Origin: Circinella minor
Lineage: Eukaryota; Mucoromycota; Mucoromycetes; Mucorales; Lichtheimiaceae
Length of the DNA: 64,000 bases
Direction of reading: 5' to 3'
NCBI GenBank assembly: GCA_016758965.1
Contig: JAEPRB010000123.1
Span: 1 to 64,000, forward strand
The notes under the pieces are model-generated. The model was not told the origin of the DNA and did not search any database. It worked only from the letters and a program-made list of their open reading frames with translations. The translations under genes were made by a program, and so were the position numbers. Each line of letters begins with the position of its first letter. The stretch's first letter is position 1. Shown here one piece after another: positions 47,076-58,478 of this stretch.

Positions 47076-49381
47076 TAAAATTTAGCTTTCTGTGCAGAAG
47101 GATGTTCATCTGTTTTGTTCCCAAGGTAACTAAATATCAAAAGTATGATATCATGAGTTTATATATTCATCTTTTTTTTTCTTTGTTATAAAATTATAGA
47201 GTCATGGGTCAAGCCAAAGCTAATGAAATGCTTGTAAGTTTTCTATCATTATTATTATTATTATCATGTTAAGAAAACATATAAAAATTTGATTTGCGGG
47301 TTATTAACTGGAAATGCATTTTAGTTATTGGGTAAAGTATTTAATGCTGATGAAATGGAACGTTGTGGTCTTCTTTCTCGTATTTTACCAAAAGAAAATT
47401 TCCGTGAACAAGTGCTTGCAATTGCAGAAGAAACGGCTAAATTTTCATTAGAAGCAATGAAAGTAACAAAAGAATTAGTTCGTGGATATGATCGTGAATT
47501 CCTTGAACAAGTAAATGCAAATGAAATGGAACGTTTAGGTGAAAGAATGGCTAGTCCAGATTCATTAGAGAGTATCATGAAATTTGTTGGTATGTTTGGT
47601 TTTCAGTAAACTTAGTTAGGAATACAAGACAAAAAAGAAATGGGAACCATGATAATAACTTATACAATAATCCTTCTTTTTTAAATAGAACAATCCAAGA
47701 AGAAAAAGAGCAAATTGTAATTTGGATTTTCAATTCTTCTATCATTTAATATTTATAATACGTAATAATACTTGTAATGCTTTCTTTTACCTTCCCTCTC
47801 CTCAACATCCTTCATGAGGTTCGTTAGTATTTATGTCGATATACTCTCCAAAAATCTTTATATTATTGATAGTTAATTTTCCAACGACAAAATAAAAGTT
47901 TCCGGAGCTTCTTTTTTTTGTTCGGTCGTACATAAAAATAAAATTGACTATATGTACCTATAAAAAATGGTGTATTAGTATTTGCACTTTCTATTACTTT
48001 ATATAATAGCTCATAATCTAGTGTACCTTGCTTACAATTTAACTTTTTATCCAGGATCAGAAAATATGTTATTGGCAATAATAAATTTATCATATAATTT
48101 ATTTTTATAAGATCATATGGATATAACAGTATATGAAATCGCTTAAAGAATGTAAAAAACATTGATAATAGGAGCTATGCGTTTTTTCATGCTATATAAT
48201 AAAGGGAAATAGATTAAAGCTATAACAAACAATTATTATGACGTGTACTTTTAATTGGCGGGAGTTAGTAAAACAATTAAATTATTTGAGCGGCATATTG
48301 AAATAGGGTCAATGCGTCAACCTCTCTCTTTAAGAATAAAGGTATAGTAATTGTCGTTTTTTTTTATCTTGAAATCATTCTTAATTCATCTTTTTCTATT
48401 CAAGTATATAGCAATAATCAAAAAACTTCTTCAAATTAACGTCTTTTTACTTTTTTTTTTTTTGAGACAACAGGAGCTGTATTAAAAAAAACTTGAATTC
48501 TGAACCCATTATTATAATGAGGGATCTTCAAATAAATTCGACGGACCTGTAGAGCCCAATGTTACAAACAATCAGGATTGTGTGTGTCAACGATCCGAAT
48601 CCGATCCAAACCCGATCCAAACCGTACGGAAAACAGATTGGTGTAGAAATATGAGCTTGTAGCAAGATCTTTTTTAGTAGTAGCTTTACAAAAAAACAGG
48701 TCTTTTCTACAAGCTGCTGTCGATAAAAGACGATTAAAAGAATTAACTGGCGATGTATGTATACAACATTTTGACATTTTTACGTATTAGCAATTTTATA
48801 TTGGAGACAATTTAGGATTGTTTTTCTTTGAGAAACAAAGTGACTAAATCTATTTTATAGGTTTTAAATGGAGAAGAAGGGGTTGGACGTGGACCAAAAA
48901 ATAAACGAAAAGAGACAAAACGCCAAAAATATAATAAAATGTAAGAGCTGTATTCAAGTTTGTATACTGGTTTATATTCCAAATATCTAACATAATTTAC
49001 ACACAGTTTATATAGAAATAACATAAAAGACGAGTCGATGACTTCAAAAGCAAAAAAGCAAACCGGTGAATGACCAGGAGCGAAGCGAAGGGCTCATTGA
49101 CCGATTTGCGTCGCAAAGGGGAGTTCCTCGCCTTTGACCCCCAAAAGACGCTTCGCGCCTGATAGTATGCGTGTTCAAGGCTGTATAATAGCTTTCAGGT
49201 AAAATATATCAATCAAATATGTTGTTAAAAAGGGTCTGTTAAATATGCCATAAGAGAGAGAACGCAGCTTGAAAAATTTCCTTATTTGTGAATTAGCTAT
49301 AACTTCTGTGTGATTTTAATATAATAGACAACCCTTCCTCATAATATAGCAAGAAAATTAAGACTTGTAAGTTTTCAAAAA
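47076..49381. repeat. Segmental duplication, copy 2
   Basis: Near-identical to 31835-34132 at an offset of about 15,242 bp. It begins exactly at the transposon end and stops inside the copy C family gene, after which similarity to copy A drops to ordinary paralogue level. Confidence 0.9.
47086..47720 (+). pseudogene. 5'-truncated copy of the enoyl-CoA isomerase gene
   Basis: Contains the equivalents of isomerase exons 5-8 (47086-47125, 47200-47233, 47325-47589, 47689-47720), including the AEGCSS catalytic exon and the SKL end, all still open. Exons 1-4, the start codon and the promoter are absent and replaced by the transposon at 46221-47075. It cannot make the full enzyme unless fused to something upstream. 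Confidence 0.88.
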
Positions 49382-50545
49382 AGTCATATATAAGTTTGTA
49401 GAGTTAGATAAGCTAAAGTAGACAAAAAATTTATTAGATTAAAGATAACAGAACACTCAAATGTGCGTATCAGAAAACTTGCAAAGCAAAGCCAAAAACA
49501 AAGAAGGAAGAATTAGTTCTTCGAATTTATAATTTCATGTACGTAAAAAAAAAGAATTCGAGATGATAATAGAACAATTTCTAATTATTTTATGTTGTTT
49601 AGTTTACAAATACATGTTGAAAAACCGTGGGCTTTGTCAAAAGAATACAGGAACTTGTATTCAGAATTTGATTTGCAAGTAAAGTTTTGGGGTTTTGTTT
49701 TTGAGACGTGGTTTGGAGAAAACCGAAACATTATATTGCATTGGTAATATAAAAAAACGGCTTCCGGCTATTTAAGAACATACTTTCCCATTATTATAAC
49801 TAACTGGTGTTTTTTTAATTACGTATATATAGGGGGGATACGATGAGCCAACCCTGTAAAAATATGAACCTCAGGTTCAAACGTGATTTACAATTGTTAG
49901 TATGGATAGGAGATGGTCCGATTTTTGACGGCGGTACAGGAGAAGTAGCCAGAAGAGCTGCACAAGCAAAAATTATTTTCAGATAGGCTGAAATCTGTTC
50001 TCGCAACAAAATGCCATTTGAACGATTTTTTGAAAGCAGTAAGATACTTAAAAGAAAGTGATATCACAGAAGTAAAATTTCCTATCGTACAAATGATGGG
50101 CCTTGATGCACATTTATGTGTATTAAGATTAGACTCGAAAAAGTCGTATGTGTTAGAAGAAGTCTGTGCGTTCCCATTCCCAAGCGCTACTTTGCATGGT
50201 ATCCAGTCTGGAGGCATTGAAAATCTAATAAATGGACTCTCGAACATAGAGGTAAGACACAGTTGAACCGATTTTACGTACTTCTGTCTTACCTTATCTT
50301 TTCACCCATTTTAGAGTCTTTTATTGGATTTCGAAAGAGTTTATGAAGAATCAAGGTACTGCCAAGGAGACAGTATGGAAAAAATATCTCGTCAAGCCAA
50401 ATCTCCCAAAACTTTTTGTTGCAAGGATTGGGCAACTGATGTTCTACTGGATGAAAAAGAAGAAGAAGAAGAAAGCGAAGAAGAGGAAGGAAGTGGAGAG
50501 GAAGAATATGAAGAAGAACAAGAAAACGAAGAACGAGAAGCCTAA
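48675..50545 (+). pseudogene. Family gene, copy C (chimeric, broken)
   Basis: The 5' part, up to about 49381, is the duplicated copy A sequence, including the insertion in exon 3. From exon 4 onward it is a distinct paralogue (CAYQKTCKAKPKTKKEELV; VKFWGFVFETWFGEN; PIVQMMGLDAHLCVLR). One extra A in exon 6 near 49968 (GCAAAAATTATT) shifts the frame and gives a TAG at once. Exon 7 is open to its acidic end at 50545. It lacks a proper start. Confidence 0.8.
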
Positions 50546-50666
50546 TTGAGAGTAAAAAAAGAAGAGTGCTTAAATGAGTGATTGAAAAAAGGAACAAGTA
50601 TCAAAATTACGTAATAAAACATATGCATATGTTTTTTAATCATACCAAGTAAAATAAAATAAAGTA

Positions 50667-51430
50667 AGGTGCATCCTGACTTAAACCGTCAAAATATGGA
50701 GTGGAATAAGATTTGACAAAAAAAATTGTCAGAAATAAAGCTACGTATAAATGTTTTGAGCCGTAATATATGTTAATTGAAGTATTCTGAAGAGATGTTA
50801 CGGAACAGTTTTTGAAAAAAAAACATTTCCTGTCGAGATTTGTTACTTCAAAGTTTTGTCAAAATATGCTATTTTACTAAGTAAACCCAATATTTCAAGA
50901 AAGGGATAAGCACTATGTAACCTATAAACGTGGATGGTTTATGGTTACACAAGATTGCTACTTTTTGATTATAGCTGCTGATTCTTACCATTCCATTTTC
51001 TTAACTATGGGAGGAAGTCTCAATAAAAAACAAAATAGATATGTATAAGAACAAAAATAAAACACGAAAAATAGCTGTTTCTAAAATATTACTTACGTAA
51101 AGATACTATCCTCTATACCAAAAAAAAGAAAAAAAAGAAAAGAAATTTAAATGATTTCTAGGCTGTTGCTGAATAGCAACCAAATAAAAACAAATAGAAC
51201 CAGACTCTCACAGAAAATACTGCGGAAATAGCAGAAATCTCAAAGGGTACTATGAGAACTAAGCAACAAAGAAAAAAAAAGAAGTGGGATACTTCCTAAT
51301 ACTACACACGTATATACTATCAACTCTTTTCATAGTACTTCACAGACTTATCTATGACTAGTAGAATTTTGACAGCCTCGTTGGTGGCAATATTATTACC
51401 CGGGGTATCTGAAAATATCTCGATGCACCT
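50667..51430. mobile_element. Non-autonomous DNA transposon, TIR AGGTGCATCC, copy 2 (764 bp)
   Basis: Same orientation as copy 1 and highly similar over most of its length. The right end is AGGTGCATCG on the opposite strand, with the inner part of the TIR deleted. TA flanks lie on both sides. The two copies bracket the duplicated segment as direct repeats. Confidence 0.8.
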
Positions 51431-53403
51431 TATAAGCTAATCTTTTAGTGATAAAAATGACAATAGTGTACTTATCAAATAGTGTTAATGAACCAGAGAT
51501 TGGATTAATACGTAATGAATTTACAACAAAGTGTGTTTAATATGATGGAACCATGGTTAGAAGTTGTAAAAATGAATTATATCAAGAACATAATTACATA
51601 TTCAATGATAATGAACAAGTACATGACAAAATTGAAAAGAAGTACGTACGTACACAGATGAGGAGAAAGAAAAAGCCATCTGTGTGAAGTTGGCGAAAAA
51701 GAGACACCGTTATCAAAACAAGATGTTGAGAAGCTTTCTTCTGACGACAAGAATGATTTGTTTATTTTAATTGCTACGGAAACAAAGTAGCCAACTGGAA
51801 ATAAAGGGAAGAGCTGAGATGACGTTAGAAGAAAAATGCATTACTGATTTTAGCAATAAAAAGACTAGTATTATATTGTATAAAGTAATACTATTATAAA
51901 CCCGGTAAATATTTAGCAAAGCTTACCTCCTGGTACCGGTTTAACGAATCACCGGTATTTTACTAAGTATAAAAAAAAAATTTGAGAGATACGTACTACA
52001 GATTTATTGAAATTACCTGTTTAACGAGTACCGGTTGTATTTCATGTCGATGAAATCTTATTGGTAAGCAAAAGAGTTGGATTTTTTTTTTTACATAAAA
52101 AAAAAAAAAGTTTGAATGTGGTGAAGATCAACTATTTGTATATCTTTTTAAATTTTTTAAGAAAGAATGTTTATCACCTTGTTGATTAACTTGATGAGTT
52201 TATTATACGTATATTTTATAATTTTTTTAAAATGATATTTTTATTACGTATTTACTTTGATATTAGCTCTTTATCTTAGGAAGTTCAATTTCAATTATCT
52301 TAGATAATAACATATATAGCTTGATGTAATATATATATATATATATATAATCAAGTTCACACAAAAGATTGTTAACAGTTTTATATAATAGTTTTATACT
52401 AAATAACGTGAAGTAGTTGAAAAATTAAAAGAGACTACAGAAAAAAGAAAAGTTAATAATAAAAATGCATGAAAAAATAAGGCATTTGATTACTAATAAA
52501 AAAAAAATACGGGAACCATAAAATGAAAAAAGAAAAACTCTTTTATACTTCAAGACTTTTTTTTATTATTAAACATATTAAATTAAACAATTTTGAACTA
52601 TACTCGTTTTATTGTTAGAAGACTCTTTTTTTTTTTTTTGAATATATGAAACATAATCAAACTAATAAAGGAAAGAGGGGGATAACATTCATACTATTGT
52701 TCTACTTTTTTCATAACCAAAAACCAACAGCTCATGTGTTTTCTAGTTCAATCTATAAAAAGTTATTTCTTACATCATACTAAAACTTTTGTTGGATTAG
52801 TAATCCACAAGTAAATTACTAAGCGAAAAGAAAAGGGGGGGAAATGGCAAACAATAGAATATTTATATAATGTACATATATAATTTGCCCTCATTATGGG
52901 AATCAATTCTCTTTCTACGTACTAATGTCGGAATTTTAATCGTCGGGGTATTTCAAGATACATCTGAAGCGCCAGAGCACAATTCATATACTCCTTCTTT
53001 CTAATTTCGTAAGTATCTATATATCCACACTATTAGAGCGAGGGAAGATAATGGGGGACAAAATGAGGTTTCAACAACCAAAAAAAAAAAAAAAAAAGAA
53101 ACGAACGATTATTTTATGGATGGATGGATGATTTGAACCATTGGATGAATCGATACAACCCATTCAAAGTAACGGATGCAACAACAGATGGATGGGGGAT
53201 GTTCATAGTTTTTTTAAAAAGAAAAATTGGATTAGTCAGCTTTTCCTCAACCTTTTTTTTTTTTATATACGACGAATGAAACGAAAACTTCTTATCCTAT
53301 ATATATATAATCAACAATAACATTTATCAGCAGTTATTTTTTTTTTCGGATTGGCTACGCAACGTTTATATATATATATATATATATATATTTTGGAACC
53401 AAC
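51431..53403. other. Gene-poor DNA upstream of RPL10
   Basis: Short coding-looking scraps on the plus strand at 51480-51850 (for example EKLSSDDKNDLFILIATETK in one frame) have no start or continuation. ACCGGTTTAACGA-type motifs appear at 51938-52035. The rest is AT-rich; a GTAAGTAT near 53009 could be the donor of a 5'-UTR intron of RPL10 (acceptor at about 53518), but this is speculative. Confidence 0.4.
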
Positions 53404-53412
53404 TATATAAAG
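53404..53412 (+). promoter_or_regulatory. TATA-like box of RPL10
   Basis: TATATAAAG lies about 120 bp before the RPL10 start and is followed by a CT/GA-rich leader. Position and sequence fit a core promoter, but many TA tracts occur nearby. Confidence 0.35.
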
Positions 53413-53530
53413 CGAACCTCATATTCTGTCCCTCAAGAGAGAGAGAGAAAAAAAAAGACATTTGGAATTCTATCTTTTACAAATTTAACACATTTTTGCT
53501 TTTTTTTTTTTACAATAGTTTTTTTTAAAA

Positions 53531-54181
53531 ATGGGTCGTCGTCCTGCTCGTTGCTACCGTTACTGTAAGAACAAGCCCTACCCCAAGTCCCGATACAATC
53601 GTGGTGTCCCTGATGCCAAGATCAGAATCTTTGACTTGGGTCGCAAGAAGGCTCATGTTGACGACTTCCCCTTGTGTATTCACTTGGTTTCCAACGAATA
53701 TGAACAAATTACTGCTGAAGCTTTAGAAGCTGCTCGTATTTCTTGTAACAAGTATATTGTCAAGACCTCTGGTAAGGATTCCTTCCATTTGCGTGTCCGT
53801 GTCCATCCTTTCCACGTTGTCCGTATCAACAAGATGTTGTCGTGTGCCGGTGCCGATAGATTGCAAACCGGTATGCGTGGTGCTTTCGGTAAGCCCAACG
53901 GTTTAGTCGCTCGTGTTAACATTGGTCAAGTTATCTTCTCTGTTCGTTCCCGTGAATCCAACAGACCTGTTGTCATGGAAGCTCTTCGTCGTTGTAAGTA
54001 CAAGTTCCCTGGTCAACAAAAGATCATTGTTTCCAAGAAGTGGGGTTTCACTCCTCTTGGTCGTGAAGAATACGTTCAAGCCCGTAAGGATGGTATGCTT
54101 CAACCCGATGGTTGTTACGTCAAGTTCGTTCCTCAAAAGGGTGCTCTTAACAACTACTTCAAGGTTGCCAGCAAAGTTTAA
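53531..54181 (+). CDS. RPL10: 60S ribosomal protein L10 (uL16)
   Basis: A single exon of 216 aa, matching the usual length of eukaryotic uL16. It begins [20 protein letters not shown] and contains the conserved blocks [53 protein letters not shown] and [17 protein letters not shown]. The protein binds the large subunit near the peptidyl-transferase centre and joins late in cytoplasmic maturation. Codon use is strongly biased to CGT, AAG, GGT, TTC, AAC and ATC, unlike the AT-ending codons of all neighbours, as expected for a very highly expressed gene. An A-rich leader directly precedes the ATG. Confidence 0.97.
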   Translation: MGRRPARCYRYCKNKPYPKSRYNRGVPDAKIRIFDLGRKKAHVDDFPLCIHLVSNEYEQITAEALEAARISCNKYIVKTSGKDSFHLRVRVHPFHVVRINKMLSCAGADRLQTGMRGAFGKPNGLVARVNIGQVIFSVRSRESNRPVVMEALRRCKYKFPGQQKIIVSKKWGFTPLGREEYVQARKDGMLQPDGCYVKFVPQKGALNNYFKVASKV

Positions 54182-54835
54182 ATTTCTTTATAATTTATTT
54201 TTTAATTTATTTTTGAATCCATTTTAGTTGTTGTGGTGTCTTATCTTATTCTCTCACACTCTTTCTATTTTTTTTTTTTGCAAATCTTATCTTTGGTTCA
54301 AAAATAAAAAAATAAAAAATAAAAATAAAGAAATGAAAAAGAAAAACTCTTATTATTCCTCTGTTTTTTTTTTTAATAATGATATAAGAACTATTATAAT
54401 AATTTGTTTTGGTGAATCATCTTTTTTAGGATATGAGAAGTTTCTTATTCTTGTATTGTTAAACATTTTCAAGGAGGAAGGGAAGGGGTCAATTACTATT
54501 GTTATGAGTAAATTTTTTTTTTATATGGTAAGATGATCTGTGCGGGAAAGCCGTTGTATTTCCCAAACAAACTTTATTCAGTTTAAAAAATGGAGCATAA
54601 TTGAAAAAATCGGAGGGCAAATAAAAAGTTTTTCTAGTTGTTATATCTCATAATTTTGGTAATTTGGGGTTTTTTTTGTTCTCAAAGAAAGAGAGATTAT
54701 CAATAATGAAGGTATTATAAAGATAACAAATGACATGTATATGTGTGTGTGTGTGGGGGGGAGAATATATATGTCACATGGATATAAGACATGTGTCAAC
54801 TTTTATAACACACTTCATTTTAGTACTTTGAGGAG

Positions 54836-54869
<34 letters not shown>

Positions 54870-56165
54870 TGTTAAAAAAAAAAGGGTGGGGAGGGGGGAG
54901 ATTGTTATATAAGTTGGATTCTTTATAGAATGATGTAAAAAAAAAATATAGCCACTTTTAAAAAAAATATATGAAGCTCCTTTAAATAATCTAATACATA
55001 TTTTACTTTTGTTGTCCAAAAAAGAATAAGTTAATAAAAACCCACAAAGAGGTGGATAATTAAAAAACCTCCTTTGGGTTTTTAAATGTATATCCATTCA
55101 AAAAAAAATAAACCCCCACCTCTCGCCTCCGATCTTTTTTTTTTTTTGACGCATGCATACTGTATTTTTAAAAGTTTTCTTTTGTTTTAGGCTTTCAAAA
55201 AAAAAAAAAGTAGGACAAAAAAAAAAAAAAAAATCCAATAAGAAAGAGGTGTCATTAGATTCGTGTAACATGTTTAAAATAAAAACGTGAATTTAAGTGG
55301 GATTTATTGTCCTTTTTTAAAAGTAATCTTTTCGGCACTCTTTTCTTTTATTTAAAAAAAAAAAAAAAAAAACAAAAAGGTTTATAAATGCGCGCGCATT
55401 TAAGGTATTCTAAGAAAGAAAGAAAAAAAGAAAAGAAAAGGAAAGATATTCATTTTTCTCCCTTATGTAATTATTATATATATCAAAAGATAGAATGATA
55501 ATTAAAGAAAGTTAATTAGTAGATTTTCTTGTGTCAACGCAAATTCACATATAAAAAAAAAACCTTCACCCCCTCATTATTAGTATCCCCCTTCTTTTCA
55601 GTCTCCCTTTGTGCGCCTAAAATTTTCTATCATGTTGTGTATAATAGTTTTTATTTTTCTTAAAAAAAACATGCTGTAGTGTCGACACACGAGTCTATAT
55701 ATATATATATATATATATATATTGACACTTTATCGGAATTTCCCAATATATTAAAAAAAAAAAAACTATATGATAATAAAGTAGATCGTATGTTAGAGAT
55801 AAAACATTAGTGTTGCACACACATAGTTTTACAATCTAAATATTTATATTTATGCAATAATAATTAGAACAATATATAAATATTTATAAAAACCTGTTAA
55901 AAGGAGATTTTATTATATCTTATTAACCATATAATAAATAACTTGATAATAAAGGGATTCTATGCAAAAGCTTTTTAGTTAAAAAAAAAAAATGAAAGCC
56001 CAATATACAAACTGGGGCCGTGTGCTATTTAACTTTTATTAGTAGTTATATATATATAAATCCCCCCCCCTCCCCCCGACCCAAAAAAATAAACTGTATG
56101 TAATAAATAAGTTTAAAACCTCGCTCCGATCCAAAATTTTTGTTTCTATTCCCCCAAATCTCACG

Positions 56166-56196
<31 letters not shown>

Positions 56197-56381
56197 TATA
56201 TATAATTTTTTTTTTTTATTGTTACTTTTTTTTTTTTTATTTATTATTCTTTTTCTTTCCCTTTTTTCTTTTTTTTTTTTTTCTTCCCCTAATTTTTGTC
56301 TTTTTATTCATTCGTGTTAAAAGAACATATTCCTAGTAAAATAATCGATCATAATAATTATCTCTCCTTCTCATTCTATAT
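54182..56381. other. Intergenic, low-complexity DNA
   Basis: 2.2 kb without a gene. It contains a (GAA)n tract (54834-54866), several poly-A and poly-T runs, (TA)n at about 55694-55722, a 16-bp perfect palindrome with core GCGCGCGC at 55386-55401, and a long T-rich leader (56165-56290) before the next gene. Confidence 0.6.
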
Positions 56382-58478
56382 ATGACATCACTTGATGGAA
56401 CAAACGATTTAAACCGAAAAAGGTCTACAAGTAGTGTTAGACCACAAAGTACAACAACACTTTCTACAAGTAATAATAATAAAAAACCACCACGTATGGT
56501 GGACAAGGAACTACAACGATTAAAAACACTGGCTGTTGTTTCTGGATTAAATAAAGCATTTACACAAGAACCATCCCCTATTTCTAATAATGGAAGTACA
56601 AATGGTCTTCCTCCTTTCCCACCACCTTCCTCATCTTCTGTTTCTAGTATAACTTCTTCTTCTATGCCACCACCAAGACCTTCCACTGTCTGTTTAAATG
56701 ATTTACGTCAACCTCAACAAACACAATCTACTATTGTTTCAACCAATTTAAGTCAAAGAAGTAGTGGTAGTAGTTTACATTTCGATTATATGCAATATAA
56801 AAAACAAATGAAACGACGATCCAGCACTTTACCAATACAGCAAATACAACAAGTACAGCAAGTACAGCAAGTACAACAACAGCAACAAACACAACAACAG
56901 AAACGTACTAAAACAATTACTTTGGATGATTTGGAAAAGGATTTATTAGGAATGTTTGAAGAAGTTTATTTACGTTGTAATCATCATGGAGGTGTTGCTC
57001 CTTCGGTTGCCACTCAAGAAGTAGATGCAGATAGGATCGACAATTGGATGGTCAATGTCGCTGTCTCGACGCATCCAAACCCCGATCATCACCATGACAA
57101 TGATTCAGGAGAAACGAGAGAAAATCCAACCATCATAACAACAACCCCTCCCAAAGAGATGGATGACATAGAAGAAGAAGAAAAAGAAAATAAAAATCGT
57201 GTGAAAGAATTGGAAGCCACTGTTAAAAAATTGAATGAAGCACAAAAACAACATATACAATGGGAACAAAATATTCAAAAAGTGGTTACTCATTATATGG
57301 AACAAAAAGAAGTAGAAACTGCAAAAACACGACAATTATCACAAGTAGTCATTAAACAAGAACGTTTGATAGAAGAAATGCAAAATCATCTTGATCAAGT
57401 GATAGCTGCCAATGCTAATTTACGTTCTTGTTTTCAAGAGACTTCATGGGGTCCCATTGTTGCTGAAGCACGTGATGAACTTAAAAATATACATTCAGAA
57501 ATTTCCGCATTGGCAGAAACGAAATATGGTCTTGAAGAAACAATATCCAATTTACAAATTGAATTAAAAGACAGTCAACAACAAATTCAACACTCATTAA
57601 ATACAACACACCAACTGGAATCAGAATGTCAAATACAACGATCCAATATTGATGAAAAATTAGAAAGTTTAAAAAAACAAGTGTTGGAAAAGGATACATT
57701 ATTACAAAAATATCGAACGTATGGTCCTATAAGTAGTCCTAATGATCAACGTAAAGTGGTTGAAAATTTAATCATAAAGACACCCCTACCCAGTAATGAA
57801 ATTTCACCATCCCCTATGGCTTCACCAACAACAACTACCAATCATAGTAAACGAGGATCTATTGTAGATACACGTCGATTATCTTATAGTTCGATTGCAA
57901 GTAATCATACTACAGGTATACCAAAACCTCCCGTTCATGGTACGCAAAGTCGTCGTGGTAGTACAAATACAACATCCAGTTCCAAACGATCTTATATTGC
58001 AAGATGGACAGGTGGACCTTTACCTCCAGCTGCACCACCACCCACGGATCCTCTTCCTCCATTACCATCCACAGAAATGAATAAACAACGAGGTGTATCC
58101 AATGATACTAGTAGTTTATCTCATTTAGATTCACCTACTTCACTTTTATCTTTATCCTCATTAGTCAATTCTAATCACAAGATCATCCATCGATCCTCTA
58201 TGGATTCTTCTTCAGAAATTATTTCTGTGGATGAAGAAGAAGCGTATCGTGAATTTACAGAACAACTTCAAACACGTTTATCCGTATCCAAAGAAATTGA
58301 TGAACTTCAAGTATGGCAACCTACGGATCTTGAAGAACTTCAAAAACGAATTGATGCCAAATGGGGTGATTTACAAGAGGATCAGGATGATCCTCATAAA
58401 CGTCATAGTTTAGCTACTTTAGCATCTAAAGATGGTGCTGCCTTTTGGAGAGGTATGAAAAAGAAATTACGCGTTTAA
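56382..58478 (+). CDS. Unrecognised Ser-rich, coiled-coil protein (698 aa)
   Basis: A single open frame. The N-terminal 185 residues are Ser/Thr/Asn/Pro-rich with a Gln run coded by CAA/CAG (IQQVQQVQQVQQ). A short conserved-looking segment, ITLDDLEKDLLGMFEEVYLR, follows. Residues about 265-450 form a long coiled coil (VKELEATVKKLNEAQKQ; EEMQNHLDQVIAANANLRS; ETISNLQIELKDSQQQI). The C-terminal third is Ser-rich with Arg-Arg/Lys-Arg-x-Ser sites and a Pro stretch (PPAAPPPTDPLPPLP), ending in the charged helix EELQKRIDAKWGDLQEDQ and a basic tail. This architecture fits a phosphorylated scaffold, but no family is recognised. No intron is needed. Confidence 0.7.
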   Translation: MTSLDGTNDLNRKRSTSSVRPQSTTTLSTSNNNKKPPRMVDKELQRLKTLAVVSGLNKAFTQEPSPISNNGSTNGLPPFPPPSSSSVSSITSSSMPPPRPSTVCLNDLRQPQQTQSTIVSTNLSQRSSGSSLHFDYMQYKKQMKRRSSTLPIQQIQQVQQVQQVQQQQQTQQQKRTKTITLDDLEKDLLGMFEEVYLRCNHHGGVAPSVATQEVDADRIDNWMVNVAVSTHPNPDHHHDNDSGETRENPTIITTTPPKEMDDIEEEEKENKNRVKELEATVKKLNEAQKQHIQWEQNIQKVVTHYMEQKEVETAKTRQLSQVVIKQERLIEEMQNHLDQVIAANANLRSCFQETSWGPIVAEARDELKNIHSEISALAETKYGLEETISNLQIELKDSQQQIQHSLNTTHQLESECQIQRSNIDEKLESLKKQVLEKDTLLQKYRTYGPISSPNDQRKVVENLIIKTPLPSNEISPSPMASPTTTTNHSKRGSIVDTRRLSYSSIASNHTTGIPKPPVHGTQSRRGSTNTTSSSKRSYIARWTGGPLPPAAPPPTDPLPPLPSTEMNKQRGVSNDTSSLSHLDSPTSLLSLSSLVNSNHKIIHRSSMDSSSEIISVDEEEAYREFTEQLQTRLSVSKEIDELQVWQPTDLEELQKRIDAKWGDLQEDQDDPHKRHSLATLASKDGAAFWRGMKKKLRV

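Noticed and set aside
22000..53400. LTR or LINE retrotransposon
   Set aside because: No reverse transcriptase, integrase or protease motifs and no long terminal repeats were found; the two long direct repeats are TA-flanked DNA elements with terminal inverted repeats.
53680..54136. Antisense frames inside RPL10
   Set aside because: Shadows caused by the strong codon bias of RPL10; no independent start context or motif.
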